Source of the DNA: an uncultured Oscillospiraceae bacterium
GTDB taxonomy: Bacteria; Bacillota; Clostridia; Oscillospirales; Acutalibacteraceae
NCBI GenBank assembly: GCA_959601025.1
Contig: CAUGOD010000005.1
Span: 1 to 64,000 of the forward strand
Length of the DNA: 64,000 bases
Reading direction: 5' to 3'
Part shown: piece by piece, positions 41,205 through 50,920 of the stretch
How the letters are laid out: the number at the start of each line of letters is the position of its first letter
Numbering within the stretch: position 1 is the first letter of the stretch
The notes under the pieces: generated by a model
Database searches by the model: none
Told to the model about the DNA's origin: nothing
Seen by the model: only the letters and a program-made list of their open reading frames with translations
Made by a program: the position numbers and the translations under genes

Positions 41205-42122
41205 ATGCGGCTATTTGATTTGCATTGCGACACACTGTATGAATGTTATACGAAGAAGCGGAGCCTGCTGTACAACGATCTTCAGCTTGACCTTACCCGC
41301 GGCCTGCGGTATGACGCCTGGGCGCAGTGCTTCGCGGTCTGGATGCCGGATTCTCTGCGGGAGGAGGCGGCGTATGACCAATGCCTACGGATTCTGGCGT
41401 TCGCAAGGCAGCAGGCTGAGGTCAACCGCGAGCGGATACGGCTGGTCCGCACGGCCAGCGAGCTGGAGAAGGCGATGGCTTCCCATTGCTGTGCGGCGCT
41501 CCTGACCATTGAAGGCGGGTCGGCTCTGGCCGGTCGGCTGGAAGCGCTGGACGTTTTCGCCGATTACGGCGTTCGGGCAATTACCCTCACCTGGAACGGG
41601 GAGAATGAGCTGGGCTGCGGCTCCGGCAGCGGAAATCCGGACGGCCTGACTCCATTCGGAAAACAGGCGGTAAAACGGATGGAAAAACTGGGCATCCTGC
41701 CCGATGTTTCCCATCTGAATGAACGCGGCTTCTGGGATGTACTGGAAAATACGGAAGGACCGGTCATTGCCAGCCATTCCGATTCCGCGGCCGTCCGCCC
41801 GCATGAGAGAAACCTCACCGACGCGCAGTTCTGCGCTTTGAAGGAACGCGGGGGTCTGGTAGGCCTCAATCTCTGCGGCGCGCACTTGGGAGAACAGAGC
41901 TTCGACTGCCTGCGGCGGCATCTGGATTGGTATTTGACGTTGGGCGGAGAACGTACCGTCGCCTTTGGCTGCGATCTGGACGGCACCGAGCTGCCGCCGG
42001 AATGGGGAGGAATCGCCGTTATGGAACAGATTTACGAATGGTTGGAGCGCAAAAATTACGAGGAAAGCCTGCTTGACCGCCTCTTTTTCAGCAATTGCTA
42101 CGATTTTTTTGCCGCGCTTTGA
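41205..42122 (+). CDS. Membrane dipeptidase-like metallopeptidase (family M19)
   Basis: A 305-residue zinc dipeptidase of the renal dipeptidase family. The metal ligands are seen in MRLFDLHCDTLYE (His and Asp), LLTIEGGSALAG (bridging Glu) and VIASHSDSAAVRPHERNL (two His), and the late GCDLDGTELPPEW gives the last conserved Asp. It hydrolyses dipeptides, possibly including D-amino acid-containing ones. There is no signal peptide, so it should be cytosolic. AAAGGA ten bases upstream supports the ATG. A promoter for the next gene starts close to its stop. Confidence 0.92.
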   Translation: MRLFDLHCDTLYECYTKKRSLLYNDLQLDLTRGLRYDAWAQCFAVWMPDSLREEAAYDQCLRILAFARQQAEVNRERIRLVRTASELEKAMASHCCAALLTIEGGSALAGRLEALDVFADYGVRAITLTWNGENELGCGSGSGNPDGLTPFGKQAVKRMEKLGILPDVSHLNERGFWDVLENTEGPVIASHSDSAAVRPHERNLTDAQFCALKERGGLVGLNLCGAHLGEQSFDCLRRHLDWYLTLGGERTVAFGCDLDGTELPPEWGGIAVMEQIYEWLERKNYEESLLDRLFFSNCYDFFAAL

Positions 42123-42145
42123 CAGGGGCGGCATTATCGTATAAT
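42119..42145 (+). promoter_or_regulatory. Promoter of thrC
   Basis: TTGACA (42119-42124), a short 15-base spacer and TATAAT (42140-42145), about 140 bases upstream of the start. Confidence 0.5.
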
Positions 42146-42286
42146 ATAAAGTCACGGAAATCTATACCGATTTGGGAGAGCTTGCGTACGGCGTGCAGAG
42201 GCGTGCAGAAATGAAAAAATTTACGAAAGAATTCCTGGTCGGTAACGTAAACAGCCGTATTCTATGACAGCAGGAGTGAACGGCCC

Positions 42287-43798
42287 ATGATGTATAACAG
42301 CACGAGGGACAGCGGCGTATCGGTTTCCTCCGCGCAGGCGATTGCGCAGGGGATTTCCAAAGACGGCGGCCTGTTTGTCCCCGAATCCCTTCCGTCGCTT
42401 TCCCAGGAAGAACTCCGTTCCATGACGGCCCAGTCGTATGTGGAGCGGGCGGCGGCGGTGCTCTCCAAGTTTCTGACCGATTTTTCCACGGAGGAAGTGA
42501 AGGAGTGCGCCTCCCTCGCCTATGCGCCGGAACGTTTTCGCTCCCCGGCCATCGCACCGCTGCATACGCTTAGCGAGGGGGTGGAGATTCTCGAACTCTG
42601 GCATGGCCCGACCTGCGCTTTTAAGGATATGGCGCTTCAGATTCTGCCGCACCTGATGCGGTTTTCCGCCAAGAAAACGGCGGACGGAAAAACCATCATC
42701 ATTCTGGTCGCCACATCCGGCGATACGGGAAAGGCGGCGCTCGAGGGCTTCCGCGACGCTGAGAATACCCGTATTTTGGTGTTTTATCCGGAGGATGGAG
42801 TCAGCCCGATGCAGAAGCTCCAGATGACCACGCAGGAAGGAAACAACGTGGCCGTCTGCGCCATCCGGGGAAATTTTGACGATGCGCAATCCGGCGTCAA
42901 GGCGATTTTTACCGATCCGGCTATTGCCGCAAAGCTGGAGAAAAACGGCATGATGTTCTCCAGCGCCAATTCCATCAACTGGGGGCGGCTGGTTCCGCAG
43001 ATCGTATATTATGTTTCCGCCTACTGCGATATGGTTCGCGACCGGAAGATTACGATGGGGGATTCCATCAATGTCGTGGTGCCGACTGGAAATTTCGGCA
43101 ATATCCTTGCGGCTTATTACGCCAGGGAAATGGGGCTGCCTATCGCCCGGCTGATCTGCGCGTCCAATCAGAACCGGGTTCTGACCGACTTCATCGAAAC
43201 CGGCGTGTACGACCGGAACCGTACGTTTTACACCACTACGTCGCCTTCCATGGACATTCTCATTTCCTCCAATCTGGAACGCCTGCTCTACGACCTTTCC
43301 GGTCGGGACGACGGGGAAATCCGGCGGCTGATGGAACAACTGAAAACGGAGGGTAAGTATACTGTTTCTGCCGGGATGCGGGAGAAAATCCACGCGCTGT
43401 TTGCGGCGGGAAGCTGCGACGACCGGCAAACGGCGGAAACGATCCGTTCCACCTTCCAAAAACACGGCTATCTTCTCGATACCCATACGGCGGTGGCCGT
43501 TTCGGTTTATGAGCGGTATCGGAAGGAGACGGGAGATGAAACGCCGGCGGTGATCGCCTCCACCGCGAACCCCTACAAATTCTCGGACAGTGTGCTCAAA
43601 GCGGTCGGCGGCCCGTCGGATGGGGGAAAGGCGGAGGGAGAATTCGAAAAGGTGGAGCAGCTGCATCAGGCGACCAGCTGTGAAATCCCTGCGCCGCTTT
43701 CCCTCCTGCGGGGGAAAACGCCGCGGTTCACCGGCGTATGTAACCGCGACGACATGGAACAGACGGTGTACGAGCTGCTCCATATCGACGCGAAGTAA
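42287..43798 (+). CDS. thrC: Threonine synthase
   Basis: A 503-residue PLP enzyme that converts O-phosphohomoserine to threonine. The pyridoxal Lys is in WHGPTCAFKDMALQILPHLM (near residue 115). VATSGDTGKAALEGF is the phosphate-binding block, and SINWGRLVPQIVYY and VVPTGNFGNILAAYYARE follow. The length fits the longer group found in Clostridia and E. coli. AGGAG about 11 bases upstream supports the start. It is probably monocistronic; no other threonine gene is near. The DUF1540 gene on the other strand begins immediately after its stop. Confidence 0.95.
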   Translation: MMYNSTRDSGVSVSSAQAIAQGISKDGGLFVPESLPSLSQEELRSMTAQSYVERAAAVLSKFLTDFSTEEVKECASLAYAPERFRSPAIAPLHTLSEGVEILELWHGPTCAFKDMALQILPHLMRFSAKKTADGKTIIILVATSGDTGKAALEGFRDAENTRILVFYPEDGVSPMQKLQMTTQEGNNVAVCAIRGNFDDAQSGVKAIFTDPAIAAKLEKNGMMFSSANSINWGRLVPQIVYYVSAYCDMVRDRKITMGDSINVVVPTGNFGNILAAYYAREMGLPIARLICASNQNRVLTDFIETGVYDRNRTFYTTTSPSMDILISSNLERLLYDLSGRDDGEIRRLMEQLKTEGKYTVSAGMREKIHALFAAGSCDDRQTAETIRSTFQKHGYLLDTHTAVAVSVYERYRKETGDETPAVIASTANPYKFSDSVLKAVGGPSDGGKAEGEFEKVEQLHQATSCEIPAPLSLLRGKTPRFTGVCNRDDMEQTVYELLHIDAK

Positions 43799-43804
43799 AA
43801 GGGG

Positions 43805-43987
43805 TTACTTGCCGCTGGGCTTGAAACTCGCGCAGGCGGTATCGGCGCTGCTGATCGCATGCGCGGGGCCAACGTGAATCTTACTGGCGGCACAGGCGTT
43901 TTTGCCGTCGTGATAGGTACAATTCTTCACGTCGCAATATACCGTCGGGCTGGGGCATTCGGTTTTTTCGTCTTTGAAAAGCTCCAT
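43805..43987 (-). CDS. DUF1540 domain protein (small Cys-rich)
   Basis: A 60-residue protein with the DUF1540 pattern VYCDVKNCTYHDGKNACAAS then KIHVG, giving four cysteines near residues 18-52 with CxxxxC spacing that may bind zinc. Members are common in spore-forming Clostridia, and several are spore or coat-associated; the function of this one is unknown. The start has AAAGGAG nine bases upstream. It is convergent with thrC, with a gap of six bases between the stop codons. The gap on its 5' side (95 bases) is shared with the divergent metallophosphoesterase gene. Confidence 0.85.
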   Translation of the reverse strand: MELFKDEKTECPSPTVYCDVKNCTYHDGKNACAASKIHVGPAHAISSADTACASFKPSGK

Positions 43988-44082
43988 GGCCTATCGCTCC
44001 TTTCTCCCATAGCGTTGCCATTTTTTTCGGATAATTTCATGAATTCCCTGGAATTCCAAAATCTTTTGCAAAGGAGCCGGCT

Positions 44083-44769
44083 ATGTCGCTGTTTGCCATC
44101 GCGGACCCGCATCTGTCGCTGGGAACGGATAAACCGATGGATGTCTTTCACGGTTGGGACAATTATGTGGAGAGACTGGAAAAGAACTGGCGCGCGCTCG
44201 TGGGCGAAGAGGACACCGTCGTGATCGCCGGAGATATTTCCTGGGCAATGAGCCTGGAGAATACGGCAGCCGATTTTGCCTTTCTTCACGCCCTCCCCGG
44301 CCGGAAGCTGCTCCTCAAGGGGAACCACGATTATTGGTGGACCACCCGCCGGAAAATGGACGACTATCTGCAAAGCCGCGGGTTCGACACCCTGCGCATC
44401 GTCCACAACAGCGCCGAAGCAGTCGGCGATTACGCGGTCTGCGGTACGCGGGGCTGGTTTTACGATGCGGAGCAGGATGCCGACCGTAAGGTCCTCCTGC
44501 GGGAGGTCGGCCGGCTGAACCTGTCGATCGACGCGGCGGAAAAAACGGGGAAGGAGCCGGTGGTCTTTTTACATTATCCCCCGGTGATGGGGGAGGCGGA
44601 GTGCCCGGAAATCATGGATGTGCTTCGGAAACGTTCGATCCGCCTTTGCTACTATGGGCATATCCATGGGCCGGGCGCCCGGAGGACGCCGGTGAAAACG
44701 GTGGATGGGATAACGCTCCGTCTGGTTTCCTGCGATGCGGTGGGCTTCACCCCGGTTCTGGTGCGGTGA
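44083..44769 (+). CDS. Calcineurin-like metallophosphoesterase
   Basis: A 228-residue enzyme with all metal-binding boxes of the calcineurin-like superfamily: FAIADPHLSL (Asp, His), VVIAGDISWAM (Asp), LLKGNHDYWW (Asn-His-Asp), VVFLHYPPVM (His) and YGHIHGPG (His-x-His). No signal peptide or membrane anchor is visible, so it should be cytosolic. The substrate cannot be told. AAAGGAG eight bases upstream supports the ATG. It is probably monocistronic. Confidence 0.92.
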   Translation: MSLFAIADPHLSLGTDKPMDVFHGWDNYVERLEKNWRALVGEEDTVVIAGDISWAMSLENTAADFAFLHALPGRKLLLKGNHDYWWTTRRKMDDYLQSRGFDTLRIVHNSAEAVGDYAVCGTRGWFYDAEQDADRKVLLREVGRLNLSIDAAEKTGKEPVVFLHYPPVMGEAECPEIMDVLRKRSIRLCYYGHIHGPGARRTPVKTVDGITLRLVSCDAVGFTPVLVR

Positions 44770-44868
44770 AAACGGGACGCCGGGCGGACATCGCAAAAAA
44801 CGAAAAACAAATTGCGAACTTTCCTCGATTTTTTTCAAAAAAAGATGGCGTATTTATCCGTCGTATGC

Positions 44869-44874
44869 TATAAT
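44869..44874 (+). promoter_or_regulatory. Extended -10 box of the tig promoter
   Basis: TGCTATAAT gives an extended -10 (TATAAT 44869-44874) about 40 bases upstream of tig. No good -35 is seen at the standard distance. Confidence 0.5.
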
Positions 44875-44913
44875 TATTGCTATTGTGTTATCGTATAAAC
44901 AGGAGGAAGTAAA

Positions 44914-46200
44914 ATGAGTCTGAAAGCAAGCAGCAAAGTCGATACCAATCGTGTGGAACTTGAAGTGGCCGTTGATCCCGAGACGTTTGAAGCGGCGGTC
45001 AGCAAAGCTTATAAAAAGAATATTAAGCGGATGAATGTTCCCGGCTTCCGCAAGGGTAAGGCTCCCCGCCATCTGGTGGAAAAACTGTACGGCGCCGGCG
45101 TATTTTATGAGGATGCCGTCAATGATCTGTATCCCACCGCGCTGGACGAGGCGATCAACGAATCCGGCTACGAATATGTGGAAGACAAGATCGACCTGGA
45201 CGTGGTGTCGGTCGGCAAGGACGAAGGCCTGGTGTTCAAGGCGGTCATCACTGTGAAGCCGGAGGTTGAGGTCGGCGAATACAAGGGCCTGAAGGCGGAG
45301 AAAAAGGTTGAAGAAGTGACCGATGCGGACGTCGACAAGGAAGTGGAGAAGCTGCAGGACCGCAATTCCCGTCTGGTCGCGGTGGAAGGCCGCGCGGCGG
45401 AGAACGGTGATACCGTTACCTTCGACTTCGAGGGCTTTGTGGACGATAAGGCGTTCGACGGCGGCAAGGCGGAAAACTACACCCTGACCCTGGGTTCCGG
45501 CCAGTTTATCCCCGGCTTCGAGGACCAGATCGTCGGCAGGAACACCGACGAGGAATTCGACGTCAACGTTACCTTCCCGGAGGATTACAACGCGGAAGAG
45601 CTCGCTGGCAAGCCGGCTGTTTTCAAATGCAAGCTGCATGAGATCAAGGCGCGCGAGCTGCCGGAGTTGAACGACGAATTTGCGAAGGACGTCAGCGAAT
45701 TTGACACGCTGGATGAACTGAAAAACGATTTGAAGGAAAAGCTGCAGCATCAGCGGGAGCACGCTGCGGCGGATGCGTTCGAATCGCAGTTGCTCGAACA
45801 GCTGGTTTCCGGCCTGAAGGCGGAGATTCCGGAGGCGATGTTTGAGCGCCGCGTAGACGAAAGCGTGCGGGAATTCGAGTACCGTCTGCAGTCTCAGGGC
45901 TTGAATCTGGATACCTACCTGCAGTATACCGGCATGGATATGGACGCGTTCCGCAAGGGCTTCCGCGAGCAGGCGGAAAAGCAGGTTAAAATCCGTCTGG
46001 CGCTGGAAAAGATCGCTGCGCTGGAAGAGATCGCTCCGTCCGACGAAGAGCTGGAGGCGGAATTTGCTAAGCTGGCCGAGCAGTATAAGATGGATGTGGA
46101 GAAGGTCAAGACCTTCATCCCGGCGAAGGAGCTTGCCAAAGACCTGGCTGTCGGCAAGGCGATGGACATGGTGAAGGAGACCGCCGTGACGAACGGCTGA
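44914..46200 (+). CDS. tig: Trigger factor
   Basis: A 428-residue ribosome-bound chaperone and prolyl isomerase. The N-terminal ribosome-binding domain has NVPGFRKGKAPRHLVEK (signature GFRxGKxP). The FKBP-like domain is at about 150-245 (NGDTVTFDFEGFVDDKAF, PGFEDQIVGRNTDEEFDV). The C-terminal helical arms follow. AGGAGG nine bases upstream supports the start. The order tig-clpP-clpX-lon-engB is conserved in many Firmicutes and brings together folding and degradation of proteins. Confidence 0.97.
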   Translation: MSLKASSKVDTNRVELEVAVDPETFEAAVSKAYKKNIKRMNVPGFRKGKAPRHLVEKLYGAGVFYEDAVNDLYPTALDEAINESGYEYVEDKIDLDVVSVGKDEGLVFKAVITVKPEVEVGEYKGLKAEKKVEEVTDADVDKEVEKLQDRNSRLVAVEGRAAENGDTVTFDFEGFVDDKAFDGGKAENYTLTLGSGQFIPGFEDQIVGRNTDEEFDVNVTFPEDYNAEELAGKPAVFKCKLHEIKARELPELNDEFAKDVSEFDTLDELKNDLKEKLQHQREHAAADAFESQLLEQLVSGLKAEIPEAMFERRVDESVREFEYRLQSQGLNLDTYLQYTGMDMDAFRKGFREQAEKQVKIRLALEKIAALEEIAPSDEELEAEFAKLAEQYKMDVEKVKTFIPAKELAKDLAVGKAMDMVKETAVTNG

Positions 46201-46331
46201 CCCGAATGACCCGAATAATTTGAAAATTTTTCGCCATTCTTGTACTCAGTCCGTTAAGTGGGTGTTTTGCGGCAATACTACTCTATATTTCTTTTGCGGA
46301 CAATTCATACTGGAAAGGTTGAGTGCGGATT

Positions 46332-46922
46332 ATGAGCAATTTGGTTCCTTATGTGGTGGAGCAGACCAGCCGGGGAGAACGCAGCTACGATATTTTTTCC
46401 CGGCTGCTGAACGACCGGATCATTATGCTGACCGATGAAATCAACGACGTTACGGCGTCTCTGGTCGTGGCGCAGCTGATTTATCTGGAAGGACAGGATC
46501 CGGACAAGGATATCGACCTGTATATCAACAGTCCCGGCGGTTCCATTACCTCCGGTATGGCGATTTACGATACGATGCAGTTTATCCGCTGCGACGTATC
46601 TACGATCTGCATCGGCATGGCGGCCAGCATGGCCTCTTTCCTGCTGGCCGCGGGCGCGAAAGGAAAGCGCAAGGCGTTGCCCAACAGCGAAGTCATGATC
46701 CATCAGCCGCTTGGCGGAACGCAGGGACAGGCCAGCGATATCAAAATTCATGCTGACCATATTCTGTATATCCGCGGACGGATGAACAAGATGCTGTCGG
46801 AAATGACCGGACAGCCTCTGGAACGGATCGAAAGAGACACCGACCGTGACAATTTCATGACGGCGGAAGCGGCGAAAGAATACGGCCTGATCGATCAGGT
46901 CATTGCCAAGCGCGAGGGTTAA
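46332..46922 (+). CDS. clpP: ATP-dependent Clp protease proteolytic subunit
   Basis: A 196-residue ClpP. The catalytic Ser is in CIGMAASMASFLLAAG, the His in SEVMIHQPLGGTQGQ and the Asp in RIERDTDRDNFM. The N-terminus is LVPYVVEQTSRGERSYDIFS, as usual. It forms the double heptameric chamber that works with ClpX, encoded 52 bases downstream. I choose the ATG at 46332 by family fit; a GTG at 46323 in the same frame is possible, and the ribosome binding site GGAAAGG lies at an unusual distance for both. Confidence 0.96.
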   Translation: MSNLVPYVVEQTSRGERSYDIFSRLLNDRIIMLTDEINDVTASLVVAQLIYLEGQDPDKDIDLYINSPGGSITSGMAIYDTMQFIRCDVSTICIGMAASMASFLLAAGAKGKRKALPNSEVMIHQPLGGTQGQASDIKIHADHILYIRGRMNKMLSEMTGQPLERIERDTDRDNFMTAEAAKEYGLIDQVIAKREG

Positions 46923-46974
46923 AGCCGTCAGGATACGCATCCTCCCGCCGATTTCGATACAAGGAGCGTAGACA

Positions 46975-48282
46975 ATGCCAAAAAACGAGGATAATCGCAC
47001 GGTGAACTGCTCTTTCTGTGGAAAAAGCCAGGACGATGTTCAGCGCTTGATTGCCGGGCAGGGCGTGTATATCTGCAACGAGTGCGTGGAGCTTTGCCAG
47101 TCGATTCTGGAGGAAGGCGGCAACCTTTCCCGGCGGCGTTCGGCAGCGGCTGGCACGCCTCCGGCACTGCCGACCCCTAAAGAGATCAAGGCGGGACTGG
47201 ATGAGTACGTCATTGGTCAGAACGAGGCAAAAATCGCGCTTTCCGTAGCGGTTTATAACCATTATAAGCGTATTTACTACGGGTACACTTCCGATGTGGA
47301 ACTGGGGAAGAGCAACGTTCTTCTCCTTGGCCCTACCGGTGTAGGGAAGACGGCGCTGGCGCAGACGCTGGCACGTCTGCTGGATGTTCCTTTCGCCATT
47401 ACCGACGCCACCACCTTGACGGAGGCCGGTTATGTCGGCGAAGATGTAGAAAATATTCTTCTCCGTTTGATTCAGGCAGCCGATTACGATGTGGAAAAAG
47501 CGGAACGCGGCATCATCTATATTGATGAAATCGACAAGATTGCCCGGCGGAGCGAGAACCCCTCCATTACCCGGGATGTCAGCGGCGAAGGCGTGCAGCA
47601 GGCGCTGCTGAAAATCCTGGAGGGCACGGTATCCAATGTTCCGCCTTCCGGCGGGCGAAAGCATCCGCAGCAGGAATTTATTCAGATTGATACGTCGAAT
47701 ATCCTGTTCATCTGCGGCGGTGCCTTCGATGGGATCGAAAATGCGATTGAGCGGCGGATCGCCTCCGGCTCGCTCGGCTTCGGAAATGAAGTTCGCTCCA
47801 AAAAGGATGTGGAGCGCAGCAAGCTGCTTCGCCAGCTGGTTCCGCAGGACCTGATTAAGTTCGGCCTGATTCCGGAGCTGGTTGGCCGTCTGCCGGTAAT
47901 CACAACGCTTGATCCGTTGGACGAGGACGCACTGGTGAAAATCCTGAGCGAACCTAAAAATGCGATCCTCAAGCAGTATATGCAGCTGTTCACTTTGGAT
48001 AACGTGGCGCTGGATTTCAGCCCCGATGCTCTGCGCGCTGTGGCGAAAAGGACGATGGAACTCAATACCGGCGCACGCGGACTTCGCTCCATTATGGAGG
48101 GACTGCTCACCGAGCTGATGTTTGAGGTTCCTTCCGACTGTACGATCGAACGCGTCGTTATCACCAGAGAGTTTGTGGAAGGAAAGGCGAAGCCGGAGCT
48201 GGTTGTCAATCCGGACCGAAAGCCGGTTCGTCCCAAGCTCCCCGCCAAGGGGCGCGGGACCAAACGGCAGGTTACGGCATAA
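46975..48282 (+). CDS. clpX: ATP-dependent protease ATPase subunit ClpX
   Basis: A 435-residue AAA+ unfoldase. The N-terminal zinc-binding domain has CSFCGKSQDDVQRLIAG and CNECVELC. The ATPase core has Walker A LLGPTGVGKTALAQTLA (near residue 120), Walker B IIYIDEIDKIARR, and sensor pieces RFGLIPELVGRLP-like (KFGLIPELVGRLPVITTL). ClpX recognises and unfolds substrates for ClpP. AAGGAGC about eight bases upstream supports the start. It follows clpP in the same transcript. A hairpin lies before lon. Confidence 0.97.
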   Translation: MPKNEDNRTVNCSFCGKSQDDVQRLIAGQGVYICNECVELCQSILEEGGNLSRRRSAAAGTPPALPTPKEIKAGLDEYVIGQNEAKIALSVAVYNHYKRIYYGYTSDVELGKSNVLLLGPTGVGKTALAQTLARLLDVPFAITDATTLTEAGYVGEDVENILLRLIQAADYDVEKAERGIIYIDEIDKIARRSENPSITRDVSGEGVQQALLKILEGTVSNVPPSGGRKHPQQEFIQIDTSNILFICGGAFDGIENAIERRIASGSLGFGNEVRSKKDVERSKLLRQLVPQDLIKFGLIPELVGRLPVITTLDPLDEDALVKILSEPKNAILKQYMQLFTLDNVALDFSPDALRAVAKRTMELNTGARGLRSIMEGLLTELMFEVPSDCTIERVVITREFVEGKAKPELVVNPDRKPVRPKLPAKGRGTKRQVTA

Positions 48283-48360
48283 TAACCGTCATGGACGACG
48301 GCAAACGACAGGCTGTGTTACTAAACAGAGTTATATAAGGATTAAAATTGTGACAATGGG

Positions 48361-48409
48361 GTCAGATGTCGAATGCCAGCTCGGCATTTGCCGTCTGATC
48401 TTTTGTCTT
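48361..48409 (+). terminator. Hairpin between clpX and lon (terminator or attenuator)
   Basis: TCAGA.G.CGAATGCC pairs with GGCATT.G.CGTCTGA across a five-base loop, with small internal mismatches; the downstream strand is followed by TCTTTTGTCTTTTTG. It could end clpPX transcripts or limit lon. Confidence 0.6.
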
Positions 48410-48432
48410 TTTGAAAGGCATTGGTATTCGGT

Positions 48433-50856
48433 ATGGAAATCAAAAAAAGAACGGCGAGGACGGCGGCAATGCCGCTTCTGGCGCTCCGCGGTCTTGTCGT
48501 TTTTCCCGAAATGGTCCTGCATTTCGATGTGGGACGGAGAAAGTCAATTCAGGCTTTAAACGAAGCCATGAGCGGTGATCAGTTGATTTTTTTGGTCACA
48601 CAGCGGGATATCAAGGACGACGAGCCGGGTATGGACGAGCTTTATGGTGTGGGCGTCGTGGCAAAAATCCGCCAGGTCCTCCGGCTTTCCGGCGATAATG
48701 TGCGGGTGCTGGTGGAGGGCCTGTATCGGGCGAAGCTAGAAGCCCTTGTCCAGACGGAGCCATATTATATGGCGCATATTCGCGAATGCCTGGAACGCCG
48801 GGTATCCGGCGTTCTCCACATCCAAGCGCTTCTTCGCGAATGCCGGGCATATTTTGAGGAATACGCGTCTCTGGTCCAGAAAATTTCGCCCGATGTGATG
48901 CTCGGCGTTTCTTCGGCGGATAATGTCGGCTATCTGGCGGATTACATCGCTTCCAACATCCAGCTTCCGCCGGAGGAAAAGCAGCAGATTCTGGAGACCG
49001 TGAATCCGGAGAAGCGCATCGAAGCGCTGATGCTGATTCTGGCACGGGAATGCTCGATTCTCTCCCTGGAGCAGGATATTCAGGAAAAGGTTCGTCAGCA
49101 GATTGACCGGAACCAGAAGGAATACTACCTGAGGGAACAGCTGAAGGCGATTTCGTTGGAACTGGGGGACAGCGACAATCCGCAGGATGAGGCGGAGGAA
49201 TATCGAAAAAAGATCACCGCTCTTCAGCTCGGCGGCGAGGCGGAGGAAAAGCTTCTGTCGGAATGCGACAAGCTGTTCAAGATGCCGGCCGGTTCGCACG
49301 AAGCCACCGTGGTGCGCGGTTATCTCGATACCTGCCTGTCCATGCCCTGGAAAACCTATTCCCGGGATAACCTCGATCTGTCTGCGGCGGAGAAGGTGCT
49401 CGACCGTGATCATTACGGGATGAAAAAGGTCAAGGAACGGATACTGGAAACGCTGGCCGTCCGTAAACTGGCGCCGAATATCCGGGGGCAGGTGCTCTGT
49501 CTGGCCGGACCTCCCGGCGTGGGGAAAACCTCCATCGCCAAATCCATTGCTACCGCTATGGGGCGAAAGTACGTACGGGTTTCTCTCGGCGGCGTACGGG
49601 ATGAGGCGGATATCCGGGGACACCGAAAAACCTATATCGGCGCTATGCCCGGGCGGATCATGAATGCGATCCGGCAGGCGGGGACGGCTAATCCGCTGAT
49701 ACTTTTGGATGAGATCGATAAAATGGGGAACGATTTCCGCGGAGACCCCTCCTCGGCTATGCTGGAAGTGCTGGATGCAGAACAGAATTTTGCCTTCCGG
49801 GATCATTTCCTGGAGATTCCATTTGATCTCTCCCAGGTGCTTTTTATTACCACAGCAAACGACGTAAGCGCTATTCCCGCTCCGCTTTATGACCGGATGG
49901 AGATTATTTCGCTGCCCAGCTATACGGCGGAAGAAAAATTCCATATTGCGAAGGAACATCTCCTGAAAAAGCAGGCAAACCGTCACGGGTTGAATCTGCG
50001 CAGTCTCCGAATCAGCGACGAAGCGCTGCGTCTGGTGATTGACGGCTATACGCGGGAAGCCGGTGTGCGCGGACTGGAGCGCGCTATCGCTAAAATTTGC
50101 CGGAAATGCGCCCGGAAACTGGCTGATGGGGAAGGAAAGTCGGTGAAAGTAACCGCTGATTCTCTGGAGGAATATCTGGGGCCTCGCAAATACAAGCACG
50201 ATTCGATCTACCAAAAGGACGAAATCGGCGTGGTTAATGGCCTTGCATGGACCGCTGTGGGAGGCGAAACCATGCCGGTGGAGGTCGCCGTTCTGGATGG
50301 ATCGGGAAAGCTCGAACTGACCGGTTCCCTTGGCGACGTGATGAAGGAATCCGCCCGCACAGCCATCAGCTATGTGCGAAGCCGGGCGGTCGAGCTGCGG
50401 ATTGATCGGGATTTCTACAAAAACAAGGATATACATATCCACGTTCCGGAGGGCGCCGTGCCGAAGGACGGTCCCTCCGCCGGAGTGACCATTGCTACCG
50501 CCATGATCTCCGCACTGACGGGGATCGCCGTCAAGCACGACATCGCAATGACAGGGGAAATCACTTTACGGGGACGGGTACTGCCAATCGGCGGTTTGCG
50601 GGAAAAAGCAATGGCGGCCTATATTCATTCCATGAAAACGGTTATTATTCCGAAGGATAACGAGCCGGATCTCGCAGAGGTTGATGAAGTCGTTCGAGAG
50701 TCCCTTCGCTTTGTTCCGGCGGATCATCTGGATACCGTAATCCAGCATGCGCTGGTATGCAGACCGGAGGAGCTGGACACCGAAACAGAAGCCAAACGCT
50801 TTGTCGCTGCGGACAATCATTCGGCGGTTACAGCAGTCCCGACTGTGACGCAGTAA
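48433..50856 (+). CDS. lon: ATP-dependent protease Lon (LonA)
   Basis: An 807-residue LonA. The N-terminal substrate domain begins MPLLALRGLVVFPEMVLHFD and continues to about residue 200, followed by a helical part (EQLKAISLELGD). The AAA+ core has Walker A LAGPPGVGKTSIAKSIA (near 357) and PLILLDEIDKMGNDFRGDP (Walker B). The protease domain has the catalytic Ser in PKDGPSAGVTIATAM (near 682) and the Lys in the REKAMAAYIH block. I choose the ATG at 48433; a TTG at 48421 is too close to the ribosome binding site GAAAGG. The gene follows clpX by 150 bases and precedes engB. Confidence 0.96.
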   Translation: MEIKKRTARTAAMPLLALRGLVVFPEMVLHFDVGRRKSIQALNEAMSGDQLIFLVTQRDIKDDEPGMDELYGVGVVAKIRQVLRLSGDNVRVLVEGLYRAKLEALVQTEPYYMAHIRECLERRVSGVLHIQALLRECRAYFEEYASLVQKISPDVMLGVSSADNVGYLADYIASNIQLPPEEKQQILETVNPEKRIEALMLILARECSILSLEQDIQEKVRQQIDRNQKEYYLREQLKAISLELGDSDNPQDEAEEYRKKITALQLGGEAEEKLLSECDKLFKMPAGSHEATVVRGYLDTCLSMPWKTYSRDNLDLSAAEKVLDRDHYGMKKVKERILETLAVRKLAPNIRGQVLCLAGPPGVGKTSIAKSIATAMGRKYVRVSLGGVRDEADIRGHRKTYIGAMPGRIMNAIRQAGTANPLILLDEIDKMGNDFRGDPSSAMLEVLDAEQNFAFRDHFLEIPFDLSQVLFITTANDVSAIPAPLYDRMEIISLPSYTAEEKFHIAKEHLLKKQANRHGLNLRSLRISDEALRLVIDGYTREAGVRGLERAIAKICRKCARKLADGEGKSVKVTADSLEEYLGPRKYKHDSIYQKDEIGVVNGLAWTAVGGETMPVEVAVLDGSGKLELTGSLGDVMKESARTAISYVRSRAVELRIDRDFYKNKDIHIHVPEGAVPKDGPSAGVTIATAMISALTGIAVKHDIAMTGEITLRGRVLPIGGLREKAMAAYIHSMKTVIIPKDNEPDLAEVDEVVRESLRFVPADHLDTVIQHALVCRPEELDTETEAKRFVAADNHSAVTAVPTVTQ

Positions 50857-50920
50857 AAACGGCATCTGCGGCAAAATCGCTGCGTTGCTTTTTCAAATTT
50901 TTAGGAAAGGGGGCGATTCC

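Noticed and set aside
42221..43783. Minus-strand open frame (520 codons) opposite thrC
   Set aside because: It is a shadow frame of thrC; no conserved motif was found.
48736..50538. Long minus-strand open frame (600 codons) opposite lon
   Set aside because: It is antisense to conserved lon motifs; no ribosome binding site or family was seen.
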